From: Saprospiraceae bacterium | GTDB lineage: Bacteria > Bacteroidota > Bacteroidia > Chitinophagales > Saprospiraceae | Assembly: GCA_028285545.1 (NCBI GenBank) | Contig: JANQPA010000112.1 | Span: 1 to 64,000, forward strand | Direction of reading: 5' to 3' | Length of the DNA: 64,000 nt | In this document: positions 25,952 to 35,371 of the stretch, one piece after another | How the letters are laid out: every line of letters starts with the position of its first letter | How positions within the stretch are numbered: position 1 is the first letter of the stretch | The notes under the pieces: model-generated | Databases searched by the model: none | Told to the model about the DNA's origin: nothing | Seen by the model: the letters and a program-made list of their open reading frames with translations, nothing else | Made by a program: the position numbers and the translations under genes

Positions 25952-26821
25952 TTGGCCTTGACAGAAAAATCTTTTTCCAATAAAGACATAGCGGATTATT
26001 ACGATCAGACTGAGGTACACTATCGTCGAGCCTGGGATTTGGAGGCCAGCCTTGCCATGCATTATGGTTATTGGCGGGAGGGTACCCAAGATTTCAGGGC
26101 CTCTCTCAGGCATATGAATGAAGAGTTGGCTAAAATGGCCAAAATACAAGCTGATGATCAAGTCCTTGATGCGGGTTGTGGTGTAGGAGGTTCTTCAATC
26201 TTTTTAGCTCAAACGATAGGATGCCGGGTAACAGGAATTTCTTTAAGTAACATGCAAATAGAAAGTGCCCGAAAAAATGCCCAGGTTAAGCGGGTGGATA
26301 CTTTAACTTCCTTTCAGCGAGCAGATTTCACCGATACGCCTTTTTCTTCTGCAAGTTTTGATGTTATTTGGACTTTGGAAAGTGCAGTACATGCAGCCGA
26401 CAAAAAGGCTTTCTTGCAAGAAGCTTTCCGACTACTCCGGCCTGGAGGTAGGCTCATAATGGGAGAATATTTTAAAAAAGAGGAAGTGTTTAAGCCCAAG
26501 GAAGATCGATTATTAAAAAAATGGCTGCATGCCTGGGCTGTTCCAGATATCGAAAGGGTTTCTGATTTTAGTCGATTATTAGAAGAAGAGGGATTTGTCA
26601 ATCAACAATTTCGAGATATTACCCCTAATATTCAGAAATCAGCCTGGCGAATGTATTATGGTTCTTTTTTTATGACTTTCCTTTCTGGTTTATATCGCAT
26701 TTATAATCCTCGTGTACGGTATTTTGCTGATAATCATTATAAGGCGCTTTATTATCAATATCCGGCCTTGAAGAGAAAATTGTGGAAGTACTATCTTGTA
26801 TATGCGGAGAAAAAACAGTGA
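25952..26821 (+). CDS. SAM-dependent methyltransferase (gamma-tocopherol/sterol type)
   Basis: 289 residues. Motif I VLDAGCGVGGSSIFLAQ (about 72-88) with the VGG variant, 'VTGISLSNMQIESARKNA', 'FDVIWTLESAVHAADKKAFL' and 'LLRPGGRLIMGEYF' define the class of small-molecule C-/O-methyltransferases near gamma-tocopherol and cyclopropane-fatty-acid enzymes. The start is a TTG at 25952 (or 25958); no ATG is available before the conserved 'MHYGYW' region, which would delete needed helices. It lies just after a repeat-rich spacer. Confidence 0.85.
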   Translation: MALTEKSFSNKDIADYYDQTEVHYRRAWDLEASLAMHYGYWREGTQDFRASLRHMNEELAKMAKIQADDQVLDAGCGVGGSSIFLAQTIGCRVTGISLSNMQIESARKNAQVKRVDTLTSFQRADFTDTPFSSASFDVIWTLESAVHAADKKAFLQEAFRLLRPGGRLIMGEYFKKEEVFKPKEDRLLKKWLHAWAVPDIERVSDFSRLLEEEGFVNQQFRDITPNIQKSAWRMYYGSFFMTFLSGLYRIYNPRVRYFADNHYKALYYQYPALKRKLWKYYLVYAEKKQ

Positions 26822-26880
26822 AACCCGTGTAAACCCGTGTCAAAAAATAAGACACAGATCTTCACGGATCTACACGGTTT
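26822..26880. repeat. Hairpin spacer of CCGTGT words between convergent genes
   Basis: Left words AAACCCGTGT (twice) and right words ACACGGATC/ACACGGTTT are complementary, giving a bidirectional hairpin between the converging methyltransferase (+) and argE (-) genes. It likely serves as a two-way terminator. Confidence 0.6.
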
Positions 26881-26883
26881 GGG

Positions 26884-28053
26884 CTAGCTTAACTTCATGA
26901 TTAATTTCTGGATAAATGCAATTCCCTTATCTAATTCATCCTTGGCAATAAACTCATCTGCCCGATGTGCCTGGGCAATGGAACCGGGGCCACAGATGAT
27001 AGATTCAAAACCTTCCAAAGCAAATTGTCCTGCTTCTGCAGCGAATGATACTGTTCCTAACTCATCATTGCCTGACAATTCCCGAACCATCTCGACTATA
27101 GATAAATGTTCAGGAGTGTCTAAAGCAGGAACGGGTGGATGATGCTCAACGGTTACAATTTTGGCAGCAGGAAATCGCTTTCGAAGAATGGTTTCGCGTT
27201 CTTGCACAAAGACATCGAAATCCTTTTTTATGTCGATCACATCATCCTGAGGAATATTTCGGACATCCCAGGTAAAGCTACAATGATCAGCAATTACATT
27301 AGGAGCAATCCCTCCATTGATGATTCCGGAGTGAATTGAAGTGTGATTGGGAATAAAACGATCGTCAACATGACCTGCTTCTACCAATTCGTTCATTTTG
27401 TTTTCCAACCATAGAATTAATCGAGCACACTCATGAACTGAACTCACCTCGGTTCTTATCATACTACTATGACCTGCGGAGCCATGAACAGTAGTTTGAA
27501 AAATGCCGATCCCTTTTTGGCCCACCGTTGGAATCATAAGTGAAGGTTCTCCAATAATGGCATACTGAGGTGTTTCCTGGTAGGTTTCTTTTATGGATCT
27601 TGCCAGATCCCATCCTCCAAGGCAACCAACTTCTTCATCATAGGAAAAAGCAAAGTAGAGCGGCTTTTTCAGTTCTGCCTTCAACATCTCCGGTAAACAA
27701 GCTAAACAACAGGCAATGAAACCCTTCATATCACAAGAGCCTCGGCCATAAAGCTTGCCATCCCCTTTATCTGTGAGCTGGAAAGGGTCAGAAGTCCAGG
27801 CCTGTCCCTCCACAGGAACTACGTCTGTATGTCCGGAAAGGATCACGCCACCATCCGAGGCAGGCCCAATACGGCAGTGAATAGAAGCCTTGGTTCCATC
27901 ATCATTAGGTACTAAATGATAGGATACTCCATGTTTTTCAAGATAGGCCTTAATCCAATCAATGATAATCATATTGCTACTCCCTCCATATACTGGAAAG
28001 GAGACTAGATGTTCAAGTATTTCTTGTACTTTGGGTTTCATAAATTCTTCCAT
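26884..28053 (-). CDS. argE: Acetylornithine deacetylase (M20 family)
   Basis: 389 residues. Metal-binding and catalytic motifs of the M20 peptidases are present: ILSGHTDVVPVEG (His, Asp), GRGSCDMKGF (bridging Asp), SYDEEVGCLGG (catalytic Glu-Glu) and a C-terminal GPGSIAQAHRADEF (His). The overall length and SCDMKGFIACCL pattern are those of ArgE, which converts N-acetylornithine to ornithine. Succinyl-diaminopimelate desuccinylase is less likely. It is not beside other arginine genes. Start at 28053 or four codons inside (28041). Confidence 0.85.
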   Translation of the reverse strand: MEEFMKPKVQEILEHLVSFPVYGGSSNMIIIDWIKAYLEKHGVSYHLVPNDDGTKASIHCRIGPASDGGVILSGHTDVVPVEGQAWTSDPFQLTDKGDGKLYGRGSCDMKGFIACCLACLPEMLKAELKKPLYFAFSYDEEVGCLGGWDLARSIKETYQETPQYAIIGEPSLMIPTVGQKGIGIFQTTVHGSAGHSSMIRTEVSSVHECARLILWLENKMNELVEAGHVDDRFIPNHTSIHSGIINGGIAPNVIADHCSFTWDVRNIPQDDVIDIKKDFDVFVQERETILRKRFPAAKIVTVEHHPPVPALDTPEHLSIVEMVRELSGNDELGTVSFAAEAGQFALEGFESIICGPGSIAQAHRADEFIAKDELDKGIAFIQKLIMKLS

Positions 28054-28078
28054 TTAAAAAATAAACAAATTATCATTC

Positions 28079-28112
28079 CGCCTTCCAATTCCCCCTTCCA
28101 ATTCCCCCTTCT
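28079..28112. repeat. 14-bp tandem repeat (CTTCCAATTCCCCC)
   Basis: About 2.3 copies of a 14-bp C-rich unit abut the yfcC-like stop codon. This is another short-period spacer repeat between two same-strand genes. Confidence 0.55.
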
Positions 28113-29514
28113 AAAAGGGTCCATAATTGATATAAACACTAAACAATAAGAAGATCCAGGCCACCACTAAGATGATTCCCACAACAGGGAAAATAAATCG
28201 GAGCCAGCGATCAAAGGGCACTCTACACAAGCTTAACATGGCAATCAAACCTCCAAGGGTAGGGTTGAACAAATTGGTCACTCCATCCCCAATTTGAAAA
28301 GCCAGGATGGTAGATTGTCGGGTTAGGCCCAGCAATTCTCCTAAGGGAATCATAATGGGCAAAGTCGCTAAAGCTTGCCCACTTCCTGAAGGAATAAACA
28401 GGTTAATGACACATTGAGAGGCCGACATAGCTACTGCTGATCCATACAAAGGCAAGCCATTTAGGGCTTCGGCCAAATTATAGGCAATGGTATCGCTGAT
28501 GTTTCCCATTTCCATAGCCACTTTGATGGAGGTGGCGTATCCTACCATAAAAGCCCCCGGGGCTACAACACTAATAGATTTGAAAGCGGTTTCACTAAAA
28601 GTATTCCCATTCATACCTGAAGCGATGCCTGCAATAATGGCAATCATCATAAAGATGGCAGAGATTTCATTGATATACCAATGATGTACAAAAATCCCAT
28701 AAAGCATGACAATGATTCCCAGAAGAAAAATACTTAGTATGAGCCAATTATTTTTACTCATACTATATTGATCAATAGGTTTGGACAAGCTAAATCCTTC
28801 CGTATTTAAATCCTGTCCCATTCCTTTGCTCTTATCCGCCGTAATTTTTTTAAAATAACGGACATTATAATAAGCCAAAACACTCAAACCAATAAAGCAT
28901 AGAGTCGTCCTCAAAATAGCTCCGGAGAACAAAGGAAGTTCTGCAATTTTATGCCCGGTTCCTACCGTATAGGGGTTAATAGGTGATAAACCAAAACCTA
29001 CCGTAATAGCCCCTACAGAAATACCAGCTGCCAGGATTAAATCTCCTCCCAAAGCCAAACTCATCACAGCCGCTATAGGAACCATGGCAATATTATTTTC
29101 ATAACCAATCATAACACCCAGTAAACCAAAAATAAAGGTCATCATGACGACGATAAAATATTTGCGTTTCAAGCCCAGGTTTTTTACCAGGCTACCAACC
29201 GTATTTTCTATCATCCCAGATTTTTCCAATACGCCAAACATTACCCCACTCGCTAGTACAATAAAAATAATTTCAGCAGCTGTTTTGTAACCTAAAGGAA
29301 TGGCCGTAAACATTTCAATGAGCCCAATAGGGGTCGATTCAATTACTTCATAAGTACCCGGCACGACACGTTCTCGTCCGTCAATCACTTCTCGTTCGTA
29401 GTTTCCTGCAGGCAGGATATAACTCAGGATGGCTGTTAATACGATGATGGCAAATAGCATGACCACTGGATGTGGTATCCGTTCATACCATTTCTTCTTA
29501 ATTTTATCCGACAT
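28111..29514 (-). CDS. YfcC-family transporter (DcuC/AbgT-like)
   Basis: 467 residues, about 12 TM helices. The opening 'IPHPVVMLFAIIVLTAILSYILPAGNYERE' and 'FGLSPINPYTVGTGHKIAELPLFSG' are typical of the YfcC family of putative basic amino acid or C4-dicarboxylate antiporters. It is transcribed toward argE with a 57-nt gap and may form an operon with it, hinting at an amino acid (for example ornithine/arginine) substrate; this is inference. Confidence 0.88.
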   Translation of the reverse strand: MSDKIKKKWYERIPHPVVMLFAIIVLTAILSYILPAGNYEREVIDGRERVVPGTYEVIESTPIGLIEMFTAIPLGYKTAAEIIFIVLASGVMFGVLEKSGMIENTVGSLVKNLGLKRKYFIVVMMTFIFGLLGVMIGYENNIAMVPIAAVMSLALGGDLILAAGISVGAITVGFGLSPINPYTVGTGHKIAELPLFSGAILRTTLCFIGLSVLAYYNVRYFKKITADKSKGMGQDLNTEGFSLSKPIDQYSMSKNNWLILSIFLLGIIVMLYGIFVHHWYINEISAIFMMIAIIAGIASGMNGNTFSETAFKSISVVAPGAFMVGYATSIKVAMEMGNISDTIAYNLAEALNGLPLYGSAVAMSASQCVINLFIPSGSGQALATLPIMIPLGELLGLTRQSTILAFQIGDGVTNLFNPTLGGLIAMLSLCRVPFDRWLRFIFPVVGIILVVAWIFLLFSVYINYGPF

Positions 29515-29636
29515 GGCTTTGGAATTGGAATGTTGTGTTTTTTGAGGAGGTTAAAGATAACAAATGACCTGAATAAAATAGTATCTTGAATAAAAGTGAA
29601 CCAAGCCTTCATTTTTTCTTAAAAAACCTAGTAATT

Positions 29637-30038
29637 ATGTCGGATTATATTGATCATCTTAATCCTGATGGGCTGCACAAAAATCCTGCTTTTTCCCAAA
29701 TGGTATCGGTAAAAGGTTTACCTCAAACGATTTATATTGGAGGGCAAAATGCAGTAAATGCAAAAGGAGAAATTATTGCAAAAGGAGATCTTGCCGGACA
29801 GGCTCTACAAATATTGAAAAATTTAGAAATAGCCTTGCAAGCTATAGGAGCCAATCCTGCCAATTTAGTCAAATGGAATATTTATGTTGTAGAGGGGCAA
29901 GATCCACGTAGGGCTATAGAAGTTTTCGGCAAGCATTGGGGAAGAAGATATTTACCGCCAGCTATTACCGTTTTATTTGTATCTGGCTTGGCTAATCCTG
30001 ATTTTTTAATGGAAATAGACGCCATTGCGGTGGTATAA
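29637..30038 (+). CDS. RidA-family protein
   Basis: 133 residues from the ATG at 29637; the frame is open from 29586 but MSDYIDHLNPDGL fits the family start. The segments 'IYIGGQNAVNAKGEIIAKGDLAGQALQILKN' and 'RRYLPPAITVLFVSGLANPDFLMEIDAIAV' are YjgF/YER057c/UK114-like, but the catalytic Arg of true RidA is not obvious at the usual position, so it may be a non-deaminating subgroup. Divergent from yfcC. Confidence 0.85.
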   Translation: MSDYIDHLNPDGLHKNPAFSQMVSVKGLPQTIYIGGQNAVNAKGEIIAKGDLAGQALQILKNLEIALQAIGANPANLVKWNIYVVEGQDPRRAIEVFGKHWGRRYLPPAITVLFVSGLANPDFLMEIDAIAVV

Positions 30039-30087
30039 TCAATACAGAAAGTTATTCCAATCTCTTAAATCTAAATTTTCAATTGAT

Positions 30088-31818
30088 ATGAAACTTCACT
30101 TGCTTCTTTTCCTACTCCTAATAATGATTAGTTGCTCTTTGCCGGGTCAACAAACAGTAATAGACAAGGTAAACATCATAGATGTGGAGACTGGAAAGGT
30201 TTCACCCAACCAGACCGTAGTCCTTGAGGGTGGCAAAATTTCAAAAGTTGGCCATGCAGGAAAGGTGAAATTCAGTTCTTCCGCAACAGTAATTGATGGG
30301 AGCGATCAATTTCTCATGCCAGGAATGATAGATGCACATATTCATTTTTTTCAATCGGGAGGCATATACACCCGTCCGGATGCCCTTGATTTAAGAGAAA
30401 AAGTACCTTACTCCCAAGAGCTTGATTTCACTTGGGGAGCAGTACCTGATTATTTTAGGAGATATCTTCGATTGGGCATCACCACGATTATTGATGTAGG
30501 AGGGCCTTTTCAGAATTTTAAGATTAGAGATGAGGTAGCCAAGGAAAACCTATCACCCAATGTTTTGGTTACCGGCCCACTTTTTTCTTCCTATCAACCA
30601 GATGCCTTAACAACAGATGACCCACCTATCCTAAAAATAAGTAGTAAGGAAGAGGCCGAGGCTTTATTCAATAAAATGCTTCCTTACAAGCCAGATTTTT
30701 TAAAGGTCTGGTATATTGTCAATAGTGCTTTACCTGCTGAACAAACCTATCCGATTGTAGAGCACATTAATAAGTTAGCAGAAGAAAATGGCCTTAGGCT
30801 ATCTGTTCATGCTACTCAACTAGAAACAGCACGCCTGGCAGTAAAAGCTGGAGCTGACATTTTAGTTCACAGTGTCACCAATGAAAAAATTCCCGATGAT
30901 TTTATTAAAGAATTAAAGGAGAAAAAAGTCACCTATATTCCTACTATGATTGTCAGTCAAAATTATGGCAAGGCTTTTATTTCGGATCCGGATAAGCACG
31001 CACAGGATGTTCGATGGGCTAATCCATTTGCTTTTGGAACATTGTTTGACTTGCTGGCCTTCGAAGAAGATGAGTTACCACAGCGTGTGAAATCAAACAT
31101 AAGAAATGTAGATAATTGGAGGATCAGTGTAAACCATACTCGTGCTATTCTTGAAGACAACCTCTCTCGTTTGTTCAAGGCGGGGGTCAATGTTGCAACC
31201 GGCACTGATGCAGGGAATATTGGCACTATGCATGCTTCTTCCTACATACAGGAATTAGAAGCTATGCAAAATGCAGGATTGAGTAATGCGGATTTATTAA
31301 AAGCCTCTACCATCAATGCTGCCCGAGGTTTTGGAAAAGAAGCGGAACTTGGCTCTATTGAGGAAGGAAAAATTGCCGATTTGGTCTTATTAAATAGCAA
31401 TCCCTTCCAGGACATTCAAAATCTGAATGATATTCATTCAATTTTCAAAGATGGGAAATCCCTAAAGCCAGGAAGTATTATTGAGGAATCTACCGAAATG
31501 CTGGTACAAAGACAATTGAATGCTTATAATTCCAGAGATTTGGACGCCTTTTTGGCCACCTATGCTGAAGATGTCAAAATTTACAACTTTCCACAAGAAT
31601 TGATTATGGATGGAAAGGAAGCCATGAGAACAAGGTATCAAACTCTTTTCCAAAATAATCCAAATCTTTATTGTGAATTAGTAAACCGGATAAAAATTGG
31701 CAATAAAGTCATTGACAGGGAGCACGTGAGAATAAAAAACGGTTACATTGATGCAGTAGCTATTTATGAGATAAAGGATGGTTTGATTCAAAAAGTAACT
31801 TTTGTGAGAAAAGATTAA
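30088..31818 (+). CDS. Amidohydrolase lipoprotein fused to NTF2/SnoaL-like domain
   Basis: 576 residues from the ATG at 30088 (a start at 30025 would place the signal internally). Lipobox MISCS (Cys16). The amidohydrolase part (about 20-455) has HxH (DAHIHF, His84/His86), the bridging-Lys candidate in PDFLKVWY, metal/active His in SVHATQ and LVHSVTN, and Asp in GTDAGN. The C-terminal ~110 residues ('QRQLNAYNSRDLDAFLATYAEDVKIY') are a SnoaL/NTF2-like domain, an uncommon fusion. Likely a periplasmic imidazolonepropionase/prolidase-like hydrolase; substrate unknown. Confidence 0.88.
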   Translation: MKLHLLLFLLLIMISCSLPGQQTVIDKVNIIDVETGKVSPNQTVVLEGGKISKVGHAGKVKFSSSATVIDGSDQFLMPGMIDAHIHFFQSGGIYTRPDALDLREKVPYSQELDFTWGAVPDYFRRYLRLGITTIIDVGGPFQNFKIRDEVAKENLSPNVLVTGPLFSSYQPDALTTDDPPILKISSKEEAEALFNKMLPYKPDFLKVWYIVNSALPAEQTYPIVEHINKLAEENGLRLSVHATQLETARLAVKAGADILVHSVTNEKIPDDFIKELKEKKVTYIPTMIVSQNYGKAFISDPDKHAQDVRWANPFAFGTLFDLLAFEEDELPQRVKSNIRNVDNWRISVNHTRAILEDNLSRLFKAGVNVATGTDAGNIGTMHASSYIQELEAMQNAGLSNADLLKASTINAARGFGKEAELGSIEEGKIADLVLLNSNPFQDIQNLNDIHSIFKDGKSLKPGSIIEESTEMLVQRQLNAYNSRDLDAFLATYAEDVKIYNFPQELIMDGKEAMRTRYQTLFQNNPNLYCELVNRIKIGNKVIDREHVRIKNGYIDAVAIYEIKDGLIQKVTFVRKD

Positions 31819-31926
31819 TGTCCATTTTCACAAAAAGTGGCCTCTGATAAGAGACACATAGTGACAAATTGAGATATATGGAGACAAATTGTCAGTATAG
31901 GTCAAATAATTCAAAACAATTTCAAT

Positions 31927-32394
31927 ATGTTGGAACAAGATCCTCTTGATGCTCCTGAAATTCAAAACGTCCAGGTGAAAAAAATATCCACAGGAGAAGC
32001 TTTGCGTTATGCTACATTAGTTTGGATAAGCAGTGTCATTCTTTCACCTATTTTGATGCTATTTATAAATGTATTTATAGATCAAACAGGTTCATTTAAC
32101 GGTTTTTACAATACTGTTTTTCTCATGGTATTTTATGGAGGGATATTCTCTATTCCAAATTGGTTGTTGTTTTTTGCAGGCATCGTCGTTATTGGCCGGT
32201 TTTATACTCTTTCCACTCATATCAGGTGGGCGGCACAAGCCTGGGCCATAATTTTGACGCTTTTACTATTTTTTATCATTTTCGGAGTCAGGTTCTCGGG
32301 GTTTTTAAGGGAGGTTCCCTTTATTGGTTTTTTTTACTTATTTACCCTAACAATAGGGATATGGTATTATCCAATTGGCAACAAAGGAAGATAG
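31927..32394 (+). CDS. Four-helix membrane protein, function unknown
   Basis: 155 residues. After a hydrophilic N-terminus, four TM helices are seen (about 27-50, 60-85, 98-118, 127-147). No family recognised. The preceding spacer has GACAAATTGAGA words. It converges with the helical-repeat gene at 32401, only 6 nt away, with no visible terminator between them. Confidence 0.65.
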   Translation: MLEQDPLDAPEIQNVQVKKISTGEALRYATLVWISSVILSPILMLFINVFIDQTGSFNGFYNTVFLMVFYGGIFSIPNWLLFFAGIVVIGRFYTLSTHIRWAAQAWAIILTLLLFFIIFGVRFSGFLREVPFIGFFYLFTLTIGIWYYPIGNKGR

Positions 32395-32400
32395 CATGGT

Positions 32401-33900
32401 TCATTTTGCCAGAATATTCATAACTGTCTCCCACAAATCTTCATAAGGAATGATTTCCAATTCATAAGCCTGGGGCGAAATTTCCAAAGGAACCTGGGCC
32501 AGTTTTGCTTTTAGTGGGGCAACCTTTCTTTCTATGGCCTTTGGATGAAAGTTTGCTGCCGGAATAATCATCAACATTTTAATAAAGCAATTGGAGCGGT
32601 AAGTATCTTCCATTCTTAAATAGCGGCTGCAATATTTTTGGATGGCTTCCATTCTATCAATCACTTTATTATAATTTCTTTGAGCAAGAAAAATGAGAAT
32701 CTGAATGATTAAGATGGGGACATTCATGCCTCGCTTATCTTTGGAATACAAGGGAGTTTGTCGCAGAAATTTTTTGTGGTTAAATGAAGGTTTGGCAGTC
32801 AGAAGGTCTTTATGTTTGCAAATTATCAGGTAATGTAAATAAGCATGGTTTATGGTCCATTTTTCTGCCTGGGCTTGTGGTAAATAGCGGTATCGGCGAT
32901 GAGATAATACTTGTCGGCATATCTCATGAGCCTTTTCATAATTCTGACTATGCATTGCCAGCATAAAAAAGGCATTGCGATTCACAAACCAATTAAAAGA
33001 ACCGGTTTTAATTTTTCCTTCCAACAATTCAACCAACTGCCTACCTCTTTCAAAATCCTTCAATTTAATACAACAGATTAATTGGTGATTTTGGAAGGTG
33101 TTAATGATATAAGGCAAATGGTATTTTGATTGATTAAAATAGTGGATGGCTTTTTCGCAGGCAAGAAAAGCTCCATAGAAGTCCCCTTCACAGGTAAAAG
33201 CATATACATTAATCAGGTGTCCCAGGTAATGTAACCTGGTAGAATCGCAATTCTCCATAAAGAGGGAAACCTCCGTCCAATATTTTTTAGCCAGCTGGCT
33301 CAAGTAATTTCTTTGGCTTTTATCTGTAAGGTATATATTACTAATTTGAGTATAATGATTTTCAGCTAACTGCTCAGCTTCAAGAATTTGCCTAACTTTT
33401 TGGTATTGACGATTGTATTTTTCGTATAAATATTTGTTTCCTTCCAGGCTAGCATAATACCATCGCAGTAATTGATAACATTCCAGACTGACGGAGGTGA
33501 ATTGGAATTTTGTAGATCGACTTAAAATTTTCTTTATCAATGTAATTGCTGGCGGATAAGCAGACTGACCTATGAGTATTTTTACTGCGCATAAATTTTT
33601 CCAACAATAATAATATGCTTGCTGAGGCCTGGTTTGACCCAGTTTTTTTACATCAATAAGAAATAAGGCCTGAGTCATTTGCTCCATTAGCTTGTTTTTC
33701 GCTCTATGGAAAGGAAGGGTGTTTGGTCTTTTCTGAAATATTTCAAGGGCAGCCTTGGTTTCATCTGCGCCTGGATTTGTTAAAAAGAATTGAAATAAAT
33801 CATGTGTTTTTGAAAAGTTTTTGAAAGGGAGTTTTATAGCTTTTGGATTGGTTAGATTATATTTTTTGAGTATACTAATAAATTCTTGTATTGCTTCCAT
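32401..33900 (-). CDS. Helical-repeat (TPR-like) protein, unknown
   Basis: 499 residues, almost entirely alpha-helical, cytoplasmic, with aromatic/basic composition (many Y, K, Q, R). Repeated helix pairs such as 'YEKAHEICRQVLSHRRYRYL' and 'NYNKVIDRMEAIQKYCSRYL' resemble degenerate TPRs. Overall architecture and length match the protein at 62539-63960, so both may belong to one lineage-specific family. No catalytic motif. Upstream is a 580-nt non-coding stretch. Confidence 0.7.
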   Translation of the reverse strand: MEAIQEFISILKKYNLTNPKAIKLPFKNFSKTHDLFQFFLTNPGADETKAALEIFQKRPNTLPFHRAKNKLMEQMTQALFLIDVKKLGQTRPQQAYYYCWKNLCAVKILIGQSAYPPAITLIKKILSRSTKFQFTSVSLECYQLLRWYYASLEGNKYLYEKYNRQYQKVRQILEAEQLAENHYTQISNIYLTDKSQRNYLSQLAKKYWTEVSLFMENCDSTRLHYLGHLINVYAFTCEGDFYGAFLACEKAIHYFNQSKYHLPYIINTFQNHQLICCIKLKDFERGRQLVELLEGKIKTGSFNWFVNRNAFFMLAMHSQNYEKAHEICRQVLSHRRYRYLPQAQAEKWTINHAYLHYLIICKHKDLLTAKPSFNHKKFLRQTPLYSKDKRGMNVPILIIQILIFLAQRNYNKVIDRMEAIQKYCSRYLRMEDTYRSNCFIKMLMIIPAANFHPKAIERKVAPLKAKLAQVPLEISPQAYELEIIPYEDLWETVMNILAK

Positions 33901-34480
33901 TTTATTGGTTTAAACCGGACTCAAATTGGGCTTACCAACAAAATATAACAATATAAATACAAAGCTCCAAGTAGCTGCCAGCCACTACAAATTTAGAATA
34001 GAATACAAATAAAAACTTTGCACAAAGCGATCGGCAAAAAGGAAGTTGCATTTTATAAACGACTCACTATCAATTTTTTACCACCTATACACTTAAGCTT
34101 TAGCGCTAATTTATGGTCATTAATTTTTCATTTTTGTCTTGGTAAATGAATCCTAAAACCATTAGTTTTGAGCTATCCAATTAATACTTTACAAAAAACC
34201 AAATGAAATGAAGTTATCCATTCGAAGTTCCAGCTGTTTACCAGCTTGGCACCTATCTAATCAGATCTTGTTTCGATTTGAAAATCCAATAAATGATCAA
34301 ATTGAAACTGACATTAATGCCATTTAGAATTGATGAAAAAAAATTTCCTTTAGGTGAATAGAGTTATTCTTTTTACCAATGGAGGAAATGAATTTTATTA
34401 GCACATTATTTTTTAATTATGGCTAATGTTGGCATGAAACTAGGATGAGCCGGGGGCTATTTTTCAAGCCCCCTTTTTTT
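33901..34480. other. 580-nt gene-poor region with a plus-strand terminator
   Basis: No convincing CDS. A 39-codon frame from 34208 (MKLSIRSSS...) has no recognisable features. The region ends in a plus-strand intrinsic terminator (34452-34482) although no plus-strand gene is called, which suggests an unannotated RNA. The first ~150 nt presumably hold the promoter of the helical-repeat gene. Confidence 0.4.
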
Positions 34481-34482
34481 TT
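34452..34482 (+). terminator. Intrinsic terminator without an assigned gene
   Basis: GGGGGCT / AGCCCCC stem with an 8-nt loop followed by nine T residues on the plus strand. The minus strand lacks a T-run after the stem, so the orientation is plus. It is located at the 3' end of the minus-strand porin gene. Confidence 0.7.
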
Positions 34483-35371
34483 AAAAATGGAAACCTACAG
34501 AAGCCTGTAGGGTAATATTTTTATCGTTATCTGATTTGAAAACCAGGCTTTGATCACTATTTAACTCTACAATCGAATAATCTTGCTCATTGCGGCTAAT
34601 ATCTGATAAACCATAATACCCTTTAAAACTGAGAAATAATCCTTGGTTCAGATAAAATGAGATTCCCCCCTGAGCAAAAGCGTCAATACGACTAAATAAA
34701 GGCTTATCAGGACTTGGGTTATCATAATATGCTCCAATTAATTCGGGTAGTACTACACGTTCTCCTTCTATTCTTACCTCTTCCGAAATCCCTGGATTAT
34801 CCACATCAAAAGCATCAGCATCAAAATAACTTCCATCAACTATAAAAACTACGTTGTTAATGTTTTCACCTAGTGGAGAAACGCCATTAAAGGTAACTTC
34901 ACCTACTGCTCTTGCAGAAAGTAAAACACCAAGGCCCAAGCCACCTGATAACTCCAGGCGACCAAATCTAATGAATGCAGAGACGGGGAGATCGATGTAG
35001 GTATTTGTAATACTAATGATAGAATTACGGCTTCCGGAAGCCTGCAAAAAACCTGATCCATCGGCTTTATAAAAAGGCATGAAGGATTGTCCATTAAAAT
35101 CATATTCAGCACCTCGCTGGCCATAAATAACTTCACCCCTTAAGCCAAAATAGTCTGTGAGATTTACATTAACATTGACTCCCACATGAAAGCCTGTTGT
35201 GTAGCTAAAAGCTTCCAGGTCTTCTCCATTACTCCCCATTTCCAGAGGGCCATCGATGGTGGCAAAATTAATTCCTGCCTTGAAACCACCATACACTGTG
35301 TTCTGAGCTGACAGGTTAAGGGTAAAAAGGAGTACCGCTGCCCATAGAAAATAATTTGCTATTTTGATCAT
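34481..35371 (-). CDS. Porin-like outer-membrane beta-barrel protein
   Basis: 296 residues with a signal peptide (FLWAAVLLFTLNLSAQ, cleaved after about residue 22). The mature part is a run of amphipathic beta strands beginning VYGGFKAGINFATIDG and ending with strand-terminal aromatics (GFHF), typical of PorT/OMP_b-brl_2 family barrels. Central acidic loops (about 160-225) are likely extracellular. Transcribed with the GNAT gene upstream, which it overlaps by 4 nt. Confidence 0.88.
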   Translation of the reverse strand: MIKIANYFLWAAVLLFTLNLSAQNTVYGGFKAGINFATIDGPLEMGSNGEDLEAFSYTTGFHVGVNVNVNLTDYFGLRGEVIYGQRGAEYDFNGQSFMPFYKADGSGFLQASGSRNSIISITNTYIDLPVSAFIRFGRLELSGGLGLGVLLSARAVGEVTFNGVSPLGENINNVVFIVDGSYFDADAFDVDNPGISEEVRIEGERVVLPELIGAYYDNPSPDKPLFSRIDAFAQGGISFYLNQGLFLSFKGYYGLSDISRNEQDYSIVELNSDQSLVFKSDNDKNITLQASVGFHF

